NCBI GenBank assembly: GCA_021030905.1
Contig: JAGFMI010000001.1
Span: forward strand, 2,647,230 to 2,711,229
Source of the DNA: Pyrenula massariospora
Taxonomy: Eukaryota; Ascomycota; Eurotiomycetes; Pyrenulales; Pyrenulaceae
Length of the DNA stretch: 64,000 nucleotides
Reading direction: 5' to 3'
The notes beneath the pieces were generated by a model, which saw only the letters and a list, made by a program, of their open reading frames with translations, did no database searches and was not told the DNA's origin. Positions 22,793-34,461 of the stretch are shown in pieces. Made by a program: the position numbers and the translations under genes. How positions within the stretch are numbered: position 1 is the first letter of the stretch; the number at the start of each line of letters is the position of its first letter.

Positions 22793-24574
22793 ATGATGGC
22801 GGCCGACGGCGGCGGCTCCTCTTCTCACCTATCTCGCGCTGGCCAGGTCTGTTTCACCTGTAAGGCCCGTAAGAAGAAGTGCGACAAGGTTCTTCCACGT
22901 TGCGGCTACTGCGTACGGTAAGATAGAACGTCCGGGAAATGGGGTCGATAAGCTAAAATTTGACCCTTCTATGGTAGGAAAGCGTTGAGCTGTAGGTATG
23001 AGTACGAACCACGACAACCACCGCCATCAGGACGCAGTCACGACATTTCTTTTCCTCCCGCAGCTTTCAACCCTTTCCTTTGACCATCCCTGCCGAGCCG
23101 TCGGTGTCATCGGAAGCCAACCTTTACTTCCAAGTCCATGGCCTGATCCGCGAGGCAGGCTTGTTCGTGGACGATGTCAGCTCTCGTTATTTTCAGGGTA
23201 TTCACCGCTACCTGCCCATCATTTCCCGAAAGACTTTTCACGACACCCTTGTTACGCTCGGTGGCACCCCATCCGCTGGCTTTTCCATCCTTCTCATGGC
23301 AATCTGTCTAGTCTCTTCGTCCCCACAGCTGGAGCCGCGCAATAGCCCTACGAAGTATGATGAACGACCGATCGACCGGCGGCCTCTTTATCTTGCTGCG
23401 AGATCTCTCTTTGCGCAAGTGCAAGCCGCCTGCTCACCATCAGTCCACCTGATCCAGGCCGGTCTGCTACTGGCAATCTATGAGTATATCAACGGCCGTC
23501 CCGACGAGGCTTTCGCGTCTATCGCTTGTTGTGGCCGCATGGCATATGCAGCCCGCATTCACCTTTGCGGCTCTTCTTTGCCACTAACCCGGACGCTGAC
23601 GGTGAGCCCGGATACGGAATTAGATGCTAAGCTACAAGCTCAGGAAGCTGCCAATACGTGGTGGGGATTCGTTATTTGGGAGCGGTGATTTCCCTCCCTC
23701 TTCGTTTAGAGCTCTCTCCAGGTGGCGATTTCACTTACTAATACTACTAACAGAATATTCTTCTGTGATGTAACAACTACTGAGCAACCACTAGTGACAG
23801 TTATTCCTAGTGGAGATATCCGGCTCCCGACTGCGGCCGGCATCTTGGACCAAAATGGCCTTTCGGATTTCGAATCAGTACCCTACGTACCTGTCTCATG
23901 TCTGGGTCATGTCAATGCCGGTGGCTTTGCTCGCGGCGCGCAGGCTGCTTGGCTCCTAGACCAAGTCCTCAAAGGCTTTAAAATCCCAAACGCTGATGCT
24001 AGACGGTTCCAGCTTCAAGGCCTAGATAATACTCTCCAATCTTTTCTGGGAGTGCTCATGCAGCAGTGCGATGGAAAAGGGAAAGGAGTTTTTTGTGAAG
24101 CGGTAGCTATCACTATTAAGTCAGTCTATTGTCGGAACCTCTAATAAGTTTCATTATCCCTTGTTTCCCACAAATTTCCCTCATCATCACTTTCATCTTC
24201 CACCATATACTCCTCTCTGCTTTCTGCTCCATCTTTCTACTTTTCTGACGGGTAACAGGGCGCTATACGCCTTGCACTGGCATATCCTCAGCCAGACCTC
24301 ACAGACTATCAGTGATAGCTCCTATTCCTTGAATGATTGGTGTAAAAACTCGCACGTGGCTCTCGATACCATTACGAAGATGGTGCTCGAGATCGTCGAG
24401 GCCCACGAAAACTCGGATCCCTACCAAATTCCCCACGTGACGCCTAGCTACCCGTATCTCATTCGGGCTGCACTCAAGCACATACACAGCAAGACCATGT
24501 GGAAAGATGACAGCTGGCTACGGGGCGCTGAAGAACGGCTAAGCACAACGCTGGACCAGTTCAGGTCAAATTAG
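22793..24574 (+). CDS. Zn(II)2Cys6 transcription factor
   Basis: Five exons fit: 22793-22917, 22978-22995, 23064-23684, 23754-24119 and 24259-24574 (481 residues). The binuclear zinc cluster is at residues 18-45: C-F-T-C-K-A-R-K-K-K-C-D then R-C-G-Y-C-V-R-K-A-L-S-C. This gives Cys spacing 2-6-6-2-6 and uses an 18-nt microexon for the last Cys. The middle region matches the fungal regulatory domain type: V-H-G-L-I-R-E-A-G-L-F-V, then IHRYLPIISRKTFHD, then WWGFVIWERIFF followed by E-Q-P-L-V and IRLP. It acts in the nucleus as a pathway-specific activator or repressor in most known cases. Its location beside a dehydrogenase, a monooxygenase and P450 genes suggests it controls them. The microexon and the unusual GTGATT donor after exon 3 are the least certain details. 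Confidence 0.87.
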
Positions 24575-25348
24575 ATCGCAAAGCACATTAAAGGTACAGC
24601 TACCACGCCTACAATTCTGCGTGTGCCCAGTCGCTCTCTTCAATTGTGCCACCGAATTTTCGCAAGCTCCAGACGGCCACACAGACGAGCTCCTCGATCA
24701 GCAAAAGCCCCGTCGGCTGACTCAACAAACCTCGTGCGTTAAAATGATCCGTCCAGCGCATTGCCAACGTCTTCAAGCAGGATTTCGGAGTGCTCTGGTC
24801 CCAGCGGAGCCGGCACTTTGATAGGTCCTCATTAAACCGATCTTGTCAGGATGTCGGATTCGGCGTGTGACAGAAAGGAAACTTAAGCGAAGACGACGGT
24901 TTATTCAGAAAAGGACTAAGCCACCAGTCGTCGGTATTGAGCCTGGAAAATTCGGGCATTGGTGCCTCTGCCGTTAGTGCGAAGGATAGGAGGTATATGG
25001 AAGGTGAAATAGTTGATCTCAGGTGCTGAATGCATCTTGAATAAGAAGTTCCAAACTGTTACGCAAAGAGTGAGTACATAAAGGCAGCGCTCTACCTAGG
25101 GCCATCAGTCGAATCTCGACACATTTTCTATAGAACGAGGACATAGAACTTAATCAGCGCATCACGGGAGCGTCAGTCGGTGTCTAGTCCGCCTTGTCGG
25201 GTCATCTTACCCACCAAACACCGGTAATTTGTTCCTGATCTTACATTGTGTCGAGGCTGTCGACAACCATTCTAGGAAACGAGACCAACGCTTCCGGTAC
25301 GTACCGAGCCCGCCCCTGACTTATCCTGTCGGCCGCCAGCTCCGACGG

Positions 25349-25360
25349 CGGCCGCCACTA
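25349..25360 (+). promoter_or_regulatory. candidate regulator site, copy 2 (CGGCCGCCACTA)
   Basis: This is identical to the minus-strand 12-mer at 22709-22720. It lies 230 bases upstream of the dehydrogenase start codon. A second partial copy, CGGCCGCCA, precedes it at about 25330. It is a candidate binding site for the neighbouring Zn2Cys6 protein. Confidence 0.4.
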
Positions 25361-25509
25361 AACTATTTTTGTCCTTGCCTTGAAAGGACGACTATGGGGG
25401 ATAGTGATTGAAAACAATGACACTTCAAATTGTATACGAATTCTTTTCTTGCTTAAAAATCAATAGCTCCGCGACGTGGGTAAACATGACGTCAGGGCGG
25501 ATTTCAGAC

Positions 25510-25517
25510 TATAAAAG
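25510..25517 (+). promoter_or_regulatory. TATA box of the dehydrogenase gene
   Basis: TATAAAAG lies 73 bases before the ATG at 25591. The position and context fit a core promoter of a regulated fungal gene. Confidence 0.55.
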
Positions 25518-25590
25518 CACCGTGCTGTCCATTTCTTCCTTTTTCAAAACCTGAGGAATCTTAGCGACAGTTGATTTTCAGCGCGTAGAA

Positions 25591-26632
25591 ATGGCATCTT
25601 CGTTTGACTCGAATACGCTTTTCCGGGTAGACGGCATGGTGGCCGTCATCACGGGAGGAGGCTCTGGTCAGTCTTGCTATCCGTCAACCAAGACCATCAC
25701 GAAAAGTACTTCCCCTTGCTAATTTCTTCCCAGGTATCGGACTCATGATGGCCCGGGCCCTCGCCTTCAATGGCGCCCGGAAGGTCTATATCCTCGGGCG
25801 CCGCCTGGAAGTACTCAAGACCGCAGCCCGAGAGCATTCATGCATCGTCCCGCTCCAGTGCGATGTGACCTCGAAGCCCGACCTCCAAGCTGCAGTCGAC
25901 TACATCACCGCCGACGTCGGCTATGTCAATGTAGTCGTCGCCAATTCAGGCAGTATCGGACCCCCTGTGCGCTTCGACCCGACCCATTCGATCCCGGAGA
26001 TGCGGCAGACCCTCTTCACCAACTTCTCCATGGACGAAATGAACGATACGCTGAATCTCAACATCACGGCTGCTTTCTTCACCATGACAGCCTTCCTTGA
26101 GCTGCTTGATGCGGGCAACAAGAATGCGCTGAAGGGAGGCTTCGGCAAGCCGCTCAAAGATGGTAGCGACGTTCCGACGATCCAGAGCCAGGTCATCTTC
26201 ACAATCAGCGTCTCAGCATTTAGCCGGCACTGGACGTCTTCGCCTCCATATATGACCAGCAAGGCTGCCATCATGCAAGTGACCAAGCATGCCAGTACTC
26301 AGTTGGCCCCGTTTGGTATTCGTGTCAATGCCATCGCTCCAGGACGTAAGTATTTTAAGTCTTTGACCGGAAAGAGCGTATCGAAAGGCTGACGTGTAAA
26401 TTTTCCTCCCAAAGTGTACCCCTCGGAACTAGCTTCAGGGCTGATAGGCACTCGTAAGCCGGAGGAAGAGTCACCCAGCGATGAGAGATTCATTCCTGCT
26501 AGGCGACTTGGCGGTGACGAGGAGATGGCAGGGGCCATTCTGTACCTTACCAGCCGGTCTGGAAGCTATTCTAACGGTCTTATTCTCACCACTGATGGCG
26601 GTCGGCTATCGGTCATGGCTGGGACATACTGA
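25591..26632 (+). CDS. short-chain dehydrogenase/reductase (SDR)
   Basis: Exons 25591-25666, 25734-26345 and 26415-26632 give 301 residues. The N-terminal nucleotide-binding motif is T-G-G-G-S-G-I-G, split by intron 1 inside the glycine motif. The NAG-type motif appears as V-V-A-N-S-G. The catalytic motif is Y-M-T-S-K, with the Ser supplied by S-V-S-A-F. The end has the usual L-T-T-D-G-G-R. These mark a classical SDR that oxidises or reduces an alcohol or carbonyl with NAD(P)(H) in the cytosol. Gly/Arg-type sequence after strand 2 (LGRRLEVL) favours NADP(H). Substrate is unknown. It lies between the regulator and an FAD monooxygenase on the same strand, suggesting a shared catabolic or tailoring pathway. 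Confidence 0.92.
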
Positions 26633-27438
26633 AGGGGCTTAGTAGATGGATGTTGACGGCAATGGCCTCTGTGAGACCTTGGATGGATAAATAAGTGTTG
26701 AAGTTGTCATGACTCAGTGCATCAGTCCTCGAAATTGTATACTTAGTTGCTTATGTGTAAAAGAATAGAAAATTTCCTTTTCACGTCATGCGGTGTTCAG
26801 ATCGGATCGTGCCACTATGTCAGTAGGAGCCGAGTCGAAGGGTGTTTTGAGCGGGAGGACAAATCAATTGCATATGGAATTAATAAGCTAAGCAGGTACA
26901 CATCGGTTCGGGAGTGTTCTGTGCCTATTAGGTCTATATAGCATGCACTCGAGCATCTAGAAATTTCCCAGTAGTTTAGAGAAGGCGTGGAAGAGGTTTC
27001 CGAAGGGGAAATGCTGGCGTATTGGCCTTGGCGCAAAGAACGTCAATTGCCGAGAATTATCCGTGCCATCCACTGCGACTTCCCCGATCCCTCGTAATGA
27101 CATTTTTCCTGGAGCCTCGATTGGAGACGGTGGCCGCGGGATGCGGTAAGACTTCTGAATTCCAGACTTTTCACCACGACGTATTTCGTTCCAATATACG
27201 TATCATTCCTGATCAGCTCTTTATGCCTAGGTCAGAGTTTTGACGACCAGGCCAAGAGCAGCTATGACGCATTCGACGGTGATGGATGTCATGCAAGATG
27301 TCCATTTACCGCTGGGCAAGGCCGCATGTATAAATCCATGGCATCGAGCACATCAGGCTCCTGAAGTCTTGTGAATTTGTCATCTCCCCTATCCTGGCAG
27401 TCCGCCTCACGCCCGTTCCCTAGACCTTGTTCAGCGCC
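26633..27438. other. intergenic region, no gene supported
   Basis: This is the 3' end of the dehydrogenase and the promoter of the monooxygenase. Only short frames are present. The shared 12-mer found upstream of the regulator and dehydrogenase is not here in exact form; a looser GGTGGCCGCGGG occurs near 27130. Confidence 0.5.
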
Positions 27439-28656
27439 ATGAGAGTTCTGATCAGTGGTTGCGGCATTTCTGGACCTACGGTGGCCTACTTCCTCCGCCG
27501 CGCTGGTCACGATGCAATCATTGTCGAGCGGAGCCCTACCCTTCGATCCACAGGTCAGAACATTGATATCCGCAATGCCGGCCTTGAGGTTATCCGACGC
27601 ATGGCGCCTGGTGTGGAAGACGAGATCCGAAAGAATGTGACGGATGAGAAGGGATTGGCATTTGTGGACCAGGATAATAAACGAGTGGCAGAATTTGCGC
27701 AGACAGGGAATAGTAGGGCAAGCTTCACAAGCGAGATTGAGATTCTGAGAGGCGATCTGGCAAGAATTCTGGGAGAGCAGGCAGAAAGGGCTGGCGCAGA
27801 GATCAGGTTTGGCGATCCAATTGAATCTTTCATGGAGCGGGAGAAGAGCATAACTGTCAAATTTGAGGTTTCGAGAAAGGAAGAGAACTTCGACGTGGTT
27901 ATTTTGGCGGACGGAATGAACTCCAAGGCTAGGGACATGGTATGGGCGGATGTTGAACTGAAGAGCTTGGGGATGTACACGTCCTATTACACCATCCCAC
28001 GGGCAGCGAGAGATGAAGATGCCGGTGGATGGGCACGCTGGTATAATGCCAGCGGAGGCAGATCTATCCTTCTCAGACCAGACAATCAGGGAACGACGCG
28101 GGTCTTCACATCGATAATGTCGGATGATCCGCAGCTGGCCAATTACGAGAATCTCTCTGTTCCGGAACAAAAAAATCTTTATAAAGAGCTATTCGCCGAC
28201 GCAGGGTGGGAGGCTCCGCGGGTAATCGAAGGCCTAGAGAAAGCTGAGGACTTCTACATGCAACTCATTGCGCAGGTTGAAATCGACAAATGGCACAAGG
28301 GACGAGTCGTCTTGCTCGGAGATGCGGGTTATTGTCCCTCACCCATCACGGGGATGGGTACGAGTGTGGCTATTGTTGGAGCCTATACCCTCGCAGGAGA
28401 GCTGGCTAAGTGCAAAGGAGATTACGAAAAAGCTTTCTCGGATTATGACCGCATCATGCGACCGTATGTAACCAACGCGCAAAAACTTCCACCAGGAGCC
28501 CCGGCATTAGCGAATCCACAGACCGATTTAGGTATCAGTGTGCTCAACAACACCTTGAGTTTTGTACAGAAGTCAGGGCTTGGGTATTTGGCTGCTAAGT
28601 TCGGGGAGAAGTTACCGACAATTGAGAAGCTAGATTTACCCGATTATGATATCTAA
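27439..28656 (+). CDS. FAD-dependent monooxygenase (PHBH/TetX-like class A)
   Basis: Intronless, 405 residues from the ATG at 27439. The N-terminus holds the FAD-binding G-x-G-x-x-G motif as ISGCGISGPTVAYFLRRAG, followed by the acidic end of strand 2 (IIVERSP). A D-G motif occurs as VVILADGMNSKAR. The second FAD motif is V-V-L-L-G-D-A-G-Y-C-P-S-P-I-T-G-M-G. All three are hallmarks of single-component flavoprotein hydroxylases. These use NAD(P)H and oxygen to hydroxylate or epoxidise aromatic or other substrates. The C-terminus is short and lacks a thioredoxin-like domain or membrane anchor. Substrate is not predictable from sequence alone. It follows the SDR on the same strand. Confidence 0.93.
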   Translation: MRVLISGCGISGPTVAYFLRRAGHDAIIVERSPTLRSTGQNIDIRNAGLEVIRRMAPGVEDEIRKNVTDEKGLAFVDQDNKRVAEFAQTGNSRASFTSEIEILRGDLARILGEQAERAGAEIRFGDPIESFMEREKSITVKFEVSRKEENFDVVILADGMNSKARDMVWADVELKSLGMYTSYYTIPRAARDEDAGGWARWYNASGGRSILLRPDNQGTTRVFTSIMSDDPQLANYENLSVPEQKNLYKELFADAGWEAPRVIEGLEKAEDFYMQLIAQVEIDKWHKGRVVLLGDAGYCPSPITGMGTSVAIVGAYTLAGELAKCKGDYEKAFSDYDRIMRPYVTNAQKLPPGAPALANPQTDLGISVLNNTLSFVQKSGLGYLAAKFGEKLPTIEKLDLPDYDI

Positions 28657-30191
28657 AAGACGATACTTTGAACATACATTCCATGCCGAGAGCTATGATA
28701 TATTCTCTGACAATGCTCTAGACATGAAATCGTGAGAGAAAAATGATTGCCCTTCTTGAATGCCTGCACAAACTATGGCTAAGAGAATGGATCGTGGCTC
28801 GACTATCGATAAATATCATTCCAATGAGGCGGTGTTCAATAATGGAAGGCGCTTTGTCGGTGTGTGGTTCTTACTCAGTGTGAGCCCTTAGAAAGTTGGC
28901 ACGTCGTATCTCCACACTATATATCCCCTTCTCTCGCCTTTCTCTCTTCAACGTATGGCCATATATGTAGGGTTTGGGGGATCTTTGGTGTTTTGGTAGG
29001 GAAGCAGAACTTCGAGGTACCACACCTTTTAGACCTTGTTCCTGCTGAATCAGCAATTGCCAAGATATTATGGATGGAGATCATCCCGGGCAAGGTCACG
29101 GATAAACAGCTAGAACGGAGCCCCAAGTGTTATCAAAGCCGCAATACCCGGTGGGTTTCCGCGCCGCCGTGAACATGCTTTCGCCCAATATCGAAAACTA
29201 TGCTACAAACAAAAATAGACGATTCCCTGCACGTCTTCGAGTCCCCTGATGCATACCTTTCCGCGATCGGCCTCGGGGCGGAGCAGAGGGTGGACCTGGG
29301 CGAGGAACTGCATAATCTAGGCAGCTCTTGCAACCACGAAGGTTCGGTGACGTTGACTCTGACAGCCTCAATGGACGGTTGCAGGCGGCTCCATCTGCAT
29401 GGAAGAGATGATCAGTTGATTATCAGTCAATACCCACTGCATGTTGTACGACATCCAGAGACAGTGAATCCCAGCTCCATGGCCAGCTGGACTCCACTCC
29501 CTGTTGATTCGTGCAAACGGGGCGGCACTGACATCCCCGCCGCCAAGGATAGAGGTTGCTTCGACGGGAACGTGGCGCCGCTGGGCAAGGCTACCGTCAG
29601 GAAATGGTAAGTTCCAGCGCCTGTGCATGCATTTCTCGAGATAAGGGTCGGCGAAGGTTATGGTTGGTTCACAGACCGAAGTGGCAAAAGTTGATGCTGC
29701 ATGCACTTTGAAGGCGTCACATGCTGCATAAAACTAATGGGGGCCGGTGAGGCTGAAATGCGTCTACATTTCTTGCGTAGTCTTCGGAAATACTGTATTG
29801 TGTCGAGGACCGGATGTTTCGGCGGATACGGTCTCGATATTGTATCGTTTGGTAACGGCAGTATCGAACAGAACTCCCATATGATCATGATCGCCAACGA
29901 GAATTGACGGTCACCAGCCGGCTGAAATGTCAGGCCGAAATCATGACATGATGGTTTTGTCTGCAGATCGTTCAATGGACGCTCTCCCAGACCCTAATTC
30001 GACGATGAAGCCATCTTCTAACAGACTCCTCTCTTTGCCAAACCGCTGACTATGGTTCCAAAACACCTACCGAGCGGGCTTCTACACCCCTTGTAGCTCA
30101 AACGAGGGCACCTAACGAGACTTCCTTTACATCACCAATATCCCTTCCGCTACTGTCAACAAACGCGACTAGCCCCAGGGCTCCATACGCA
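28657..30191. other. intergenic region, no gene supported
   Basis: About 1.5 kb with frames up to 136 codons but no domain, no splice-joined coding pattern and no matching composition. It may hold untranslated ends and decayed sequence. Confidence 0.45.
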
Positions 30192-30734
30192 ATGACCTCA
30201 ACAGCCCACTTCCGGCCGCCATCCACCCTACCATCCCCACCTGCTCAGCAGCAGCCGCCAGCCACGGCACCCTTCAAAGCCAGCGACTTCCTCGGCCACT
30301 GGCACCTCGTCCGGACCTCCAACACCTTCTGGAAGGACAAACAAGACGTCCGCATGGAGTACACTGCAAGCGGCAACGACCGCTTCTTCTACCGCCCCGC
30401 GAACTCCGACAGCGTGAGATCCATGGAAGGGAGGAACGCGCCCGTGGCGGCCGCCGTGGCGACCTTTTCGTGGCAGGGCAAGGGGCTGATGCGGTTGTTT
30501 GGCGCCCGGTGGGAGGTTCTGGGGTACAACGAGACGGGCGATGAGCGGGGGAGGTGGATGGTGACCTTTCAGCATAAGACTGTGTTCACTGCTCCTGCGG
30601 TGAATTTAGCTTGTAGGTCGGAGGATGGGGTCAGTGATGCTGATCTCGGGCAGATCGAGGACTGGCTGAGGAGGCTTGGGGATGAGGGGTTCAGGAAGGC
30701 GGCGGATGATTTGTATCGTGTATCCCATGGCTGA
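30192..30734 (+). CDS. small lipocalin-like protein
   Basis: Intronless, 180 residues. After a Pro/Gln-rich N-terminus of about 27 residues, the sequence A-S-D-F-L-G-H-W-H-L-V-R-T-S opens a lipocalin-type beta-barrel pattern with the G-x-W near its start. Alternating strands then follow, including VRMEYTASG, VAAAVATFSWQGKGL and ARWEVLGYNE. A C-terminal helix follows (LGQIEDWLRRLGDEGF). Similar short proteins are frequent in ascomycete genomes, often annotated only as hypothetical or lipocalin-like; they probably bind a small hydrophobic ligand. There is no signal peptide. Its position between the FAD monooxygenase and a P450 is compatible with a role in handling a pathway intermediate, which is inference. 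Codon third positions switch from C to G near 30420. Confidence 0.75.
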   Translation: MTSTAHFRPPSTLPSPPAQQQPPATAPFKASDFLGHWHLVRTSNTFWKDKQDVRMEYTASGNDRFFYRPANSDSVRSMEGRNAPVAAAVATFSWQGKGLMRLFGARWEVLGYNETGDERGRWMVTFQHKTVFTAPAVNLACRSEDGVSDADLGQIEDWLRRLGDEGFRKAADDLYRVSHG

Positions 30735-31272
30735 GCACTCTACACACAGAAATCAATAAGTAGTTGCAATTATGAGGTTGGAGCAGCTTGAGTGAAGAGC
30801 TACGCGGCTTTGCGGTTGCAATTTATGAAGCAATATGCAGCTAGTTACCCGTGTTGTAACAGTAAATCCGACGCTTTCTACCCAGCTCCTAAACCTGGTT
30901 CTTTAGTATCATAATGCTGCGGATTGCGTAGATAGTCTGGTTCTACAGCGATTGTTTTTGATACACTATGGCAGTGCGCTTGGCTCCGGTCTGGGTGCAA
31001 GCCATCACCCCCACTGACAGGGTGAATATGAAGCTATAGAATGTAAATCTTCTGGCTCCTACTGTTGTAAATTAATCAGTGTGTAGAGACAAGGAGAAGA
31101 GATTATCGGGTAAGATTTTGTACCGCTTCCGATAAATTGGTAAAGATCTGAAAGGCAGAGACTGATGTTTCGTTGCTCTGAATCTTGAATTTAGCACCGG
31201 CAATCTCGGGCAATTTTACCGTTCTTGGACGTGTGGCGACACCATGATTTTTATACGCCCTATTATGTAGCT
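30735..31272. other. intergenic region between convergent genes
   Basis: The lipocalin-like gene and the P450 gene converge here. No gene or clear signal was seen. Confidence 0.5.
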
Positions 31273-33073
31273 TCAAGGCTTTGCGAGTGATATATGACAA
31301 GGGTAACCATCGGCAGGGTGTGTCCCAGCTTTCTCCGTCTGGTAGGCTCTTTCTCCGTGCACAGTCTTTACTGGTGCGCCCATGATCCTCCTCTTGATCT
31401 TGGCAAGCAAACCCATCTGCTTCTCCTTCATTGCATCAAATTCGTCGTAAGCAGGCCTAATATCAAACACTCTAGCTGTCATGACCATCACAGTTCGTAT
31501 CTCATTGTACACTAGTGTCTGTCCGATGCAACTCCTTGGACCTTGTTCAAAGGGTCGATAGGCGTTTGGATTCGGGTACAATTCATGATCTGACTCTACA
31601 AGGAACCGCTCGGGCAGAAATTTGTCGGGACGAGGCCAAACCCGTGGGTTGCAATGAGCAGCTTGATGCAGGATTGTAGCCCCAACATGATCCAATGGGT
31701 ATAGATTTCCACGATGATCTGTTAGTGACATCCCGGAGCGACTTGAACGCATAGTCGACGCTGGTGGGTAGAGCCGAAGTGTTTCTTTGATGACGGCAAG
31801 AGTATACTTGCATTGGTTGAGCAGAGCAGGCTTGTCCTTCAGTAGTCTCGCAACACGGTTGGGGTCCAATCCGAATACCTCATTGTGTTCCTGGCGTAGC
31901 CTGGCAAGAGCCTCGGGATGCTTGGAGAGAAGATGATAGACATACACAATAGTAGAAGATGTCGTATCATTTCCTGCAAAAAGGAAAAGCCGGATCTGGT
32001 AGGTAGCGTATTGCGCAAAATGTTCCTCCAGCTCCGACATTTGCATGAGATTCTTGTGCTTGTTCTCATCAATGTAGGATTCAAGCGCCAAGGCTATCAC
32101 AGATTTTGATAGCTTAGAGTCTCTGTTATCTTTTACTTCAACTTGTTCCTGCTTCATCTCAATGAATCGCTTGTTAAGTTCGTTCCGGATAAAGGTATTC
32201 ATTGCATGACCATAGTATCTTTGGATGAAGGGTCGGAGCGGATGCATGAGTATTCGTGGATCCCAAAACGAATGCCATCTTGTTATGTAACCTAGCGCAG
32301 TTGCTAGCGCATTTTCTGAGCGTTGATAGTCTAGGTCGGCGTCCCTACAGGTAGAATTAGCTGGTGGTCAATTTATAGCTAGAAGCCAGTACTGACAGTG
32401 TCACTTTGATGATGATATCCATCGTTAGTCTTGTAGTTAAATCGTCAAGACTACACAAGCCCTTTCCCACCTTCTCCTGTAGCTTCTTGTAAAATACTTG
32501 CACCGAGTCAACGATATGCGGGACATTGTCCATCATGGTCGAAGAACTGAAGCCTGGGTTGAACAACGACCGCCAGAATTTCCATTCACGGTCATTCATT
32601 GAGATAAGATTCGGACCTCCGGTAATCGGCCTCATGAAGCTCAAATGCATATCCGTTTTAGGTAGGTTGTACTTGGTCGACACCTGAAGTGCGGCTTCAG
32701 GGCTGTAAACCATGAAGAGTGGAGGATAAACGGGCCAGAAATCCATCAGAAACACTTCTGTGTCTGCATATTCACGGGAAAGATCACGCATAGCTTGGTT
32801 GACGTTGGCGTCTGCCGGGATCTGATCGACATACTTTTGAAGGGTGAGAAGATGGCCGGTAAACCAGCTCCATTCCTTCGGCATTGGCTAGCAATGGTGT
32901 CAGAGGTTCTGGAGTTAGGTATATCGGCATGAGCTCACGATGCCTTGCTTGCGCAGCGCATTAATTTTCGAGCGATGTAAATACCCTGTTCGAAGCAGGA
33001 ACAATAAGGCTGTAATCAAAGGCACGCCGGTTGTAAGGAGAACCGCGTACAACGCTGTTTCCTTTCCGGTCAT
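31273..33073 (-). CDS. cytochrome P450 monooxygenase
   Basis: Three exons on the minus strand: 33073-32939, 32887-32397 and 32344-31273 (565 residues). The N-terminus is a membrane anchor (ALYAVLLTTGVPLITALLFL) followed by the Pro-rich hinge G-I-P-M-P-K. The oxygen-binding I-helix motif is F-A-G-N-D-T-T-S. The E-x-x-R motif is K-E-T-L-R-L-Y-P. The PERF motif is F-L-P-E-R-F. The heme-thiolate motif is F-E-Q-G-P-R-S-C-I-G. All catalytic parts are intact and the length is normal for a microsomal fungal P450. It should sit on the endoplasmic reticulum and need a P450 reductase. The overall sequence resembles tailoring P450s of the sterigmatocystin StcB kind, but substrate is not assignable. Both introns have GT-AG ends and keep frame. 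Confidence 0.94.
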
Positions 33074-34461
33074 TGTGGCGTGGCTCAAGGAGACTTCAAT
33101 AGTCAGAAAACCAAGAAGTTTGATGCCTCGTGAAGTATGAGGGTGAAAAAGCAATCTTAAGTCGGGAATTGGCGTTTGTTTCGGCAGGTGTTTGACGCCG
33201 TCAGAACAGGCTGCAGACGAAAATCATGTGATCTTCTAAATGCCTCGTATGCGGAAACTTGACACGCACATCGCGCCGCACGAGATACAAACATCGATAC
33301 ACCCATTTCAATCTGCATCCCGTACAGAATTATGCAACCTCTTACGACGGGGATGATCGGCCCGCTGCGGCCACAACCCGGCCTATAAGAAAATTTCTTG
33401 AGCGCCGCACCTCCATCCTACACTGCACAGAGGTCGGGTCCAGTGAGGACCTCACAGGTACCATGCTTATGACCGGGGGTCGTCCCTGCTTAGACCCCGC
33501 AGCTGAAGCTGCGCAGACTGGTGTGCACTTACCAGGCAACGCGATAGGTTAGGTCCGGCATTTCCTTTGCCTTGTCGGGCGCCGAGCTGTTTCGCCCATC
33601 TTATGTACTAGAACTGTTACCTGTGCCGATGAGGACGGTCTAGAGCATCGACGAGTGGTGATCGCAAGGCAAGCTGGGCAAAGGTATCAGGTTTTTGCAA
33701 AGTGGAGCTTGTGAGAAGTCAAGAGCGTAGTTTAGCGCTTCCAAGTCGTCGTTCCCGCGAAAACGCTAGTTGATGCGTCCTTGTCTTAAGGCTTGATTGG
33801 GGAGATGGGGCTTGAATCAAGCCCAGAGTCGATAAACTTATCCTAATTTGCCGGCACCTGTTTAGGCGTCTGCTCGCCTAGCCTTCTACCCCCCACCTTA
33901 GAAGCTCACTTACATCTATATCTCTGTGCAACTAAATCCTCAGCGACGGACTGTCAAAGATTCCAAAATTGGAGAGTGTTATGAGCGTGCATCCGTCATC
34001 AAAGTACGATGATGCTAGCGCTAGAAACGAGGACTTCATATATCAGTTCAGCTTACTGCGGTTGTATTCTTCAACAAGAATTAAAGTTCAATAATCCGAA
34101 TAGGCCTTTGCCACTACCGGAGAATGCACGCTCAAATGTTACAAGCTATCCATTTCTCACTTCATCCTGTTTGGTCTGTGCCTCCTGAGCCACTCCCCTC
34201 GAATCGTGTAAGGCTTTCAGGGTCTTCGTGCAGGAGATAGAACAGACTAATGGCGCTCCTCCTGTATCTGTCCTGCGCCGATAGAGCGATGTTGTAATAT
34301 GATTCCGGACCCTCTTGGTAAAGCGAGACGCAAGAGAGAGCCAGCAACGCCAACATTGCGCTGTGGTGATTCTCCCCTCTCATTGCCTAGGGCCCTGATC
34401 GGTCTTGATGATTTCTCTAGCTGATCAGCACGAACTGACACCAAAATATTTATATGCCGGC
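33074..34461. other. intergenic region, no gene supported
   Basis: About 1.4 kb upstream of the P450 and downstream of the SAT4-like gene. It has short frames only. No exact copy of the CGGCCGCCACTA motif was found. Confidence 0.5.

Larger units (their letters stand above)
24575..25590. other. upstream region of the dehydrogenase, no gene supported
   Basis: About 1 kb without a supported gene. It contains the shared 12-mer at 25349-25360, GC-rich CGG/CCG repeats around 25330-25360, and a TATA box at 25510-25517. Confidence 0.5.
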
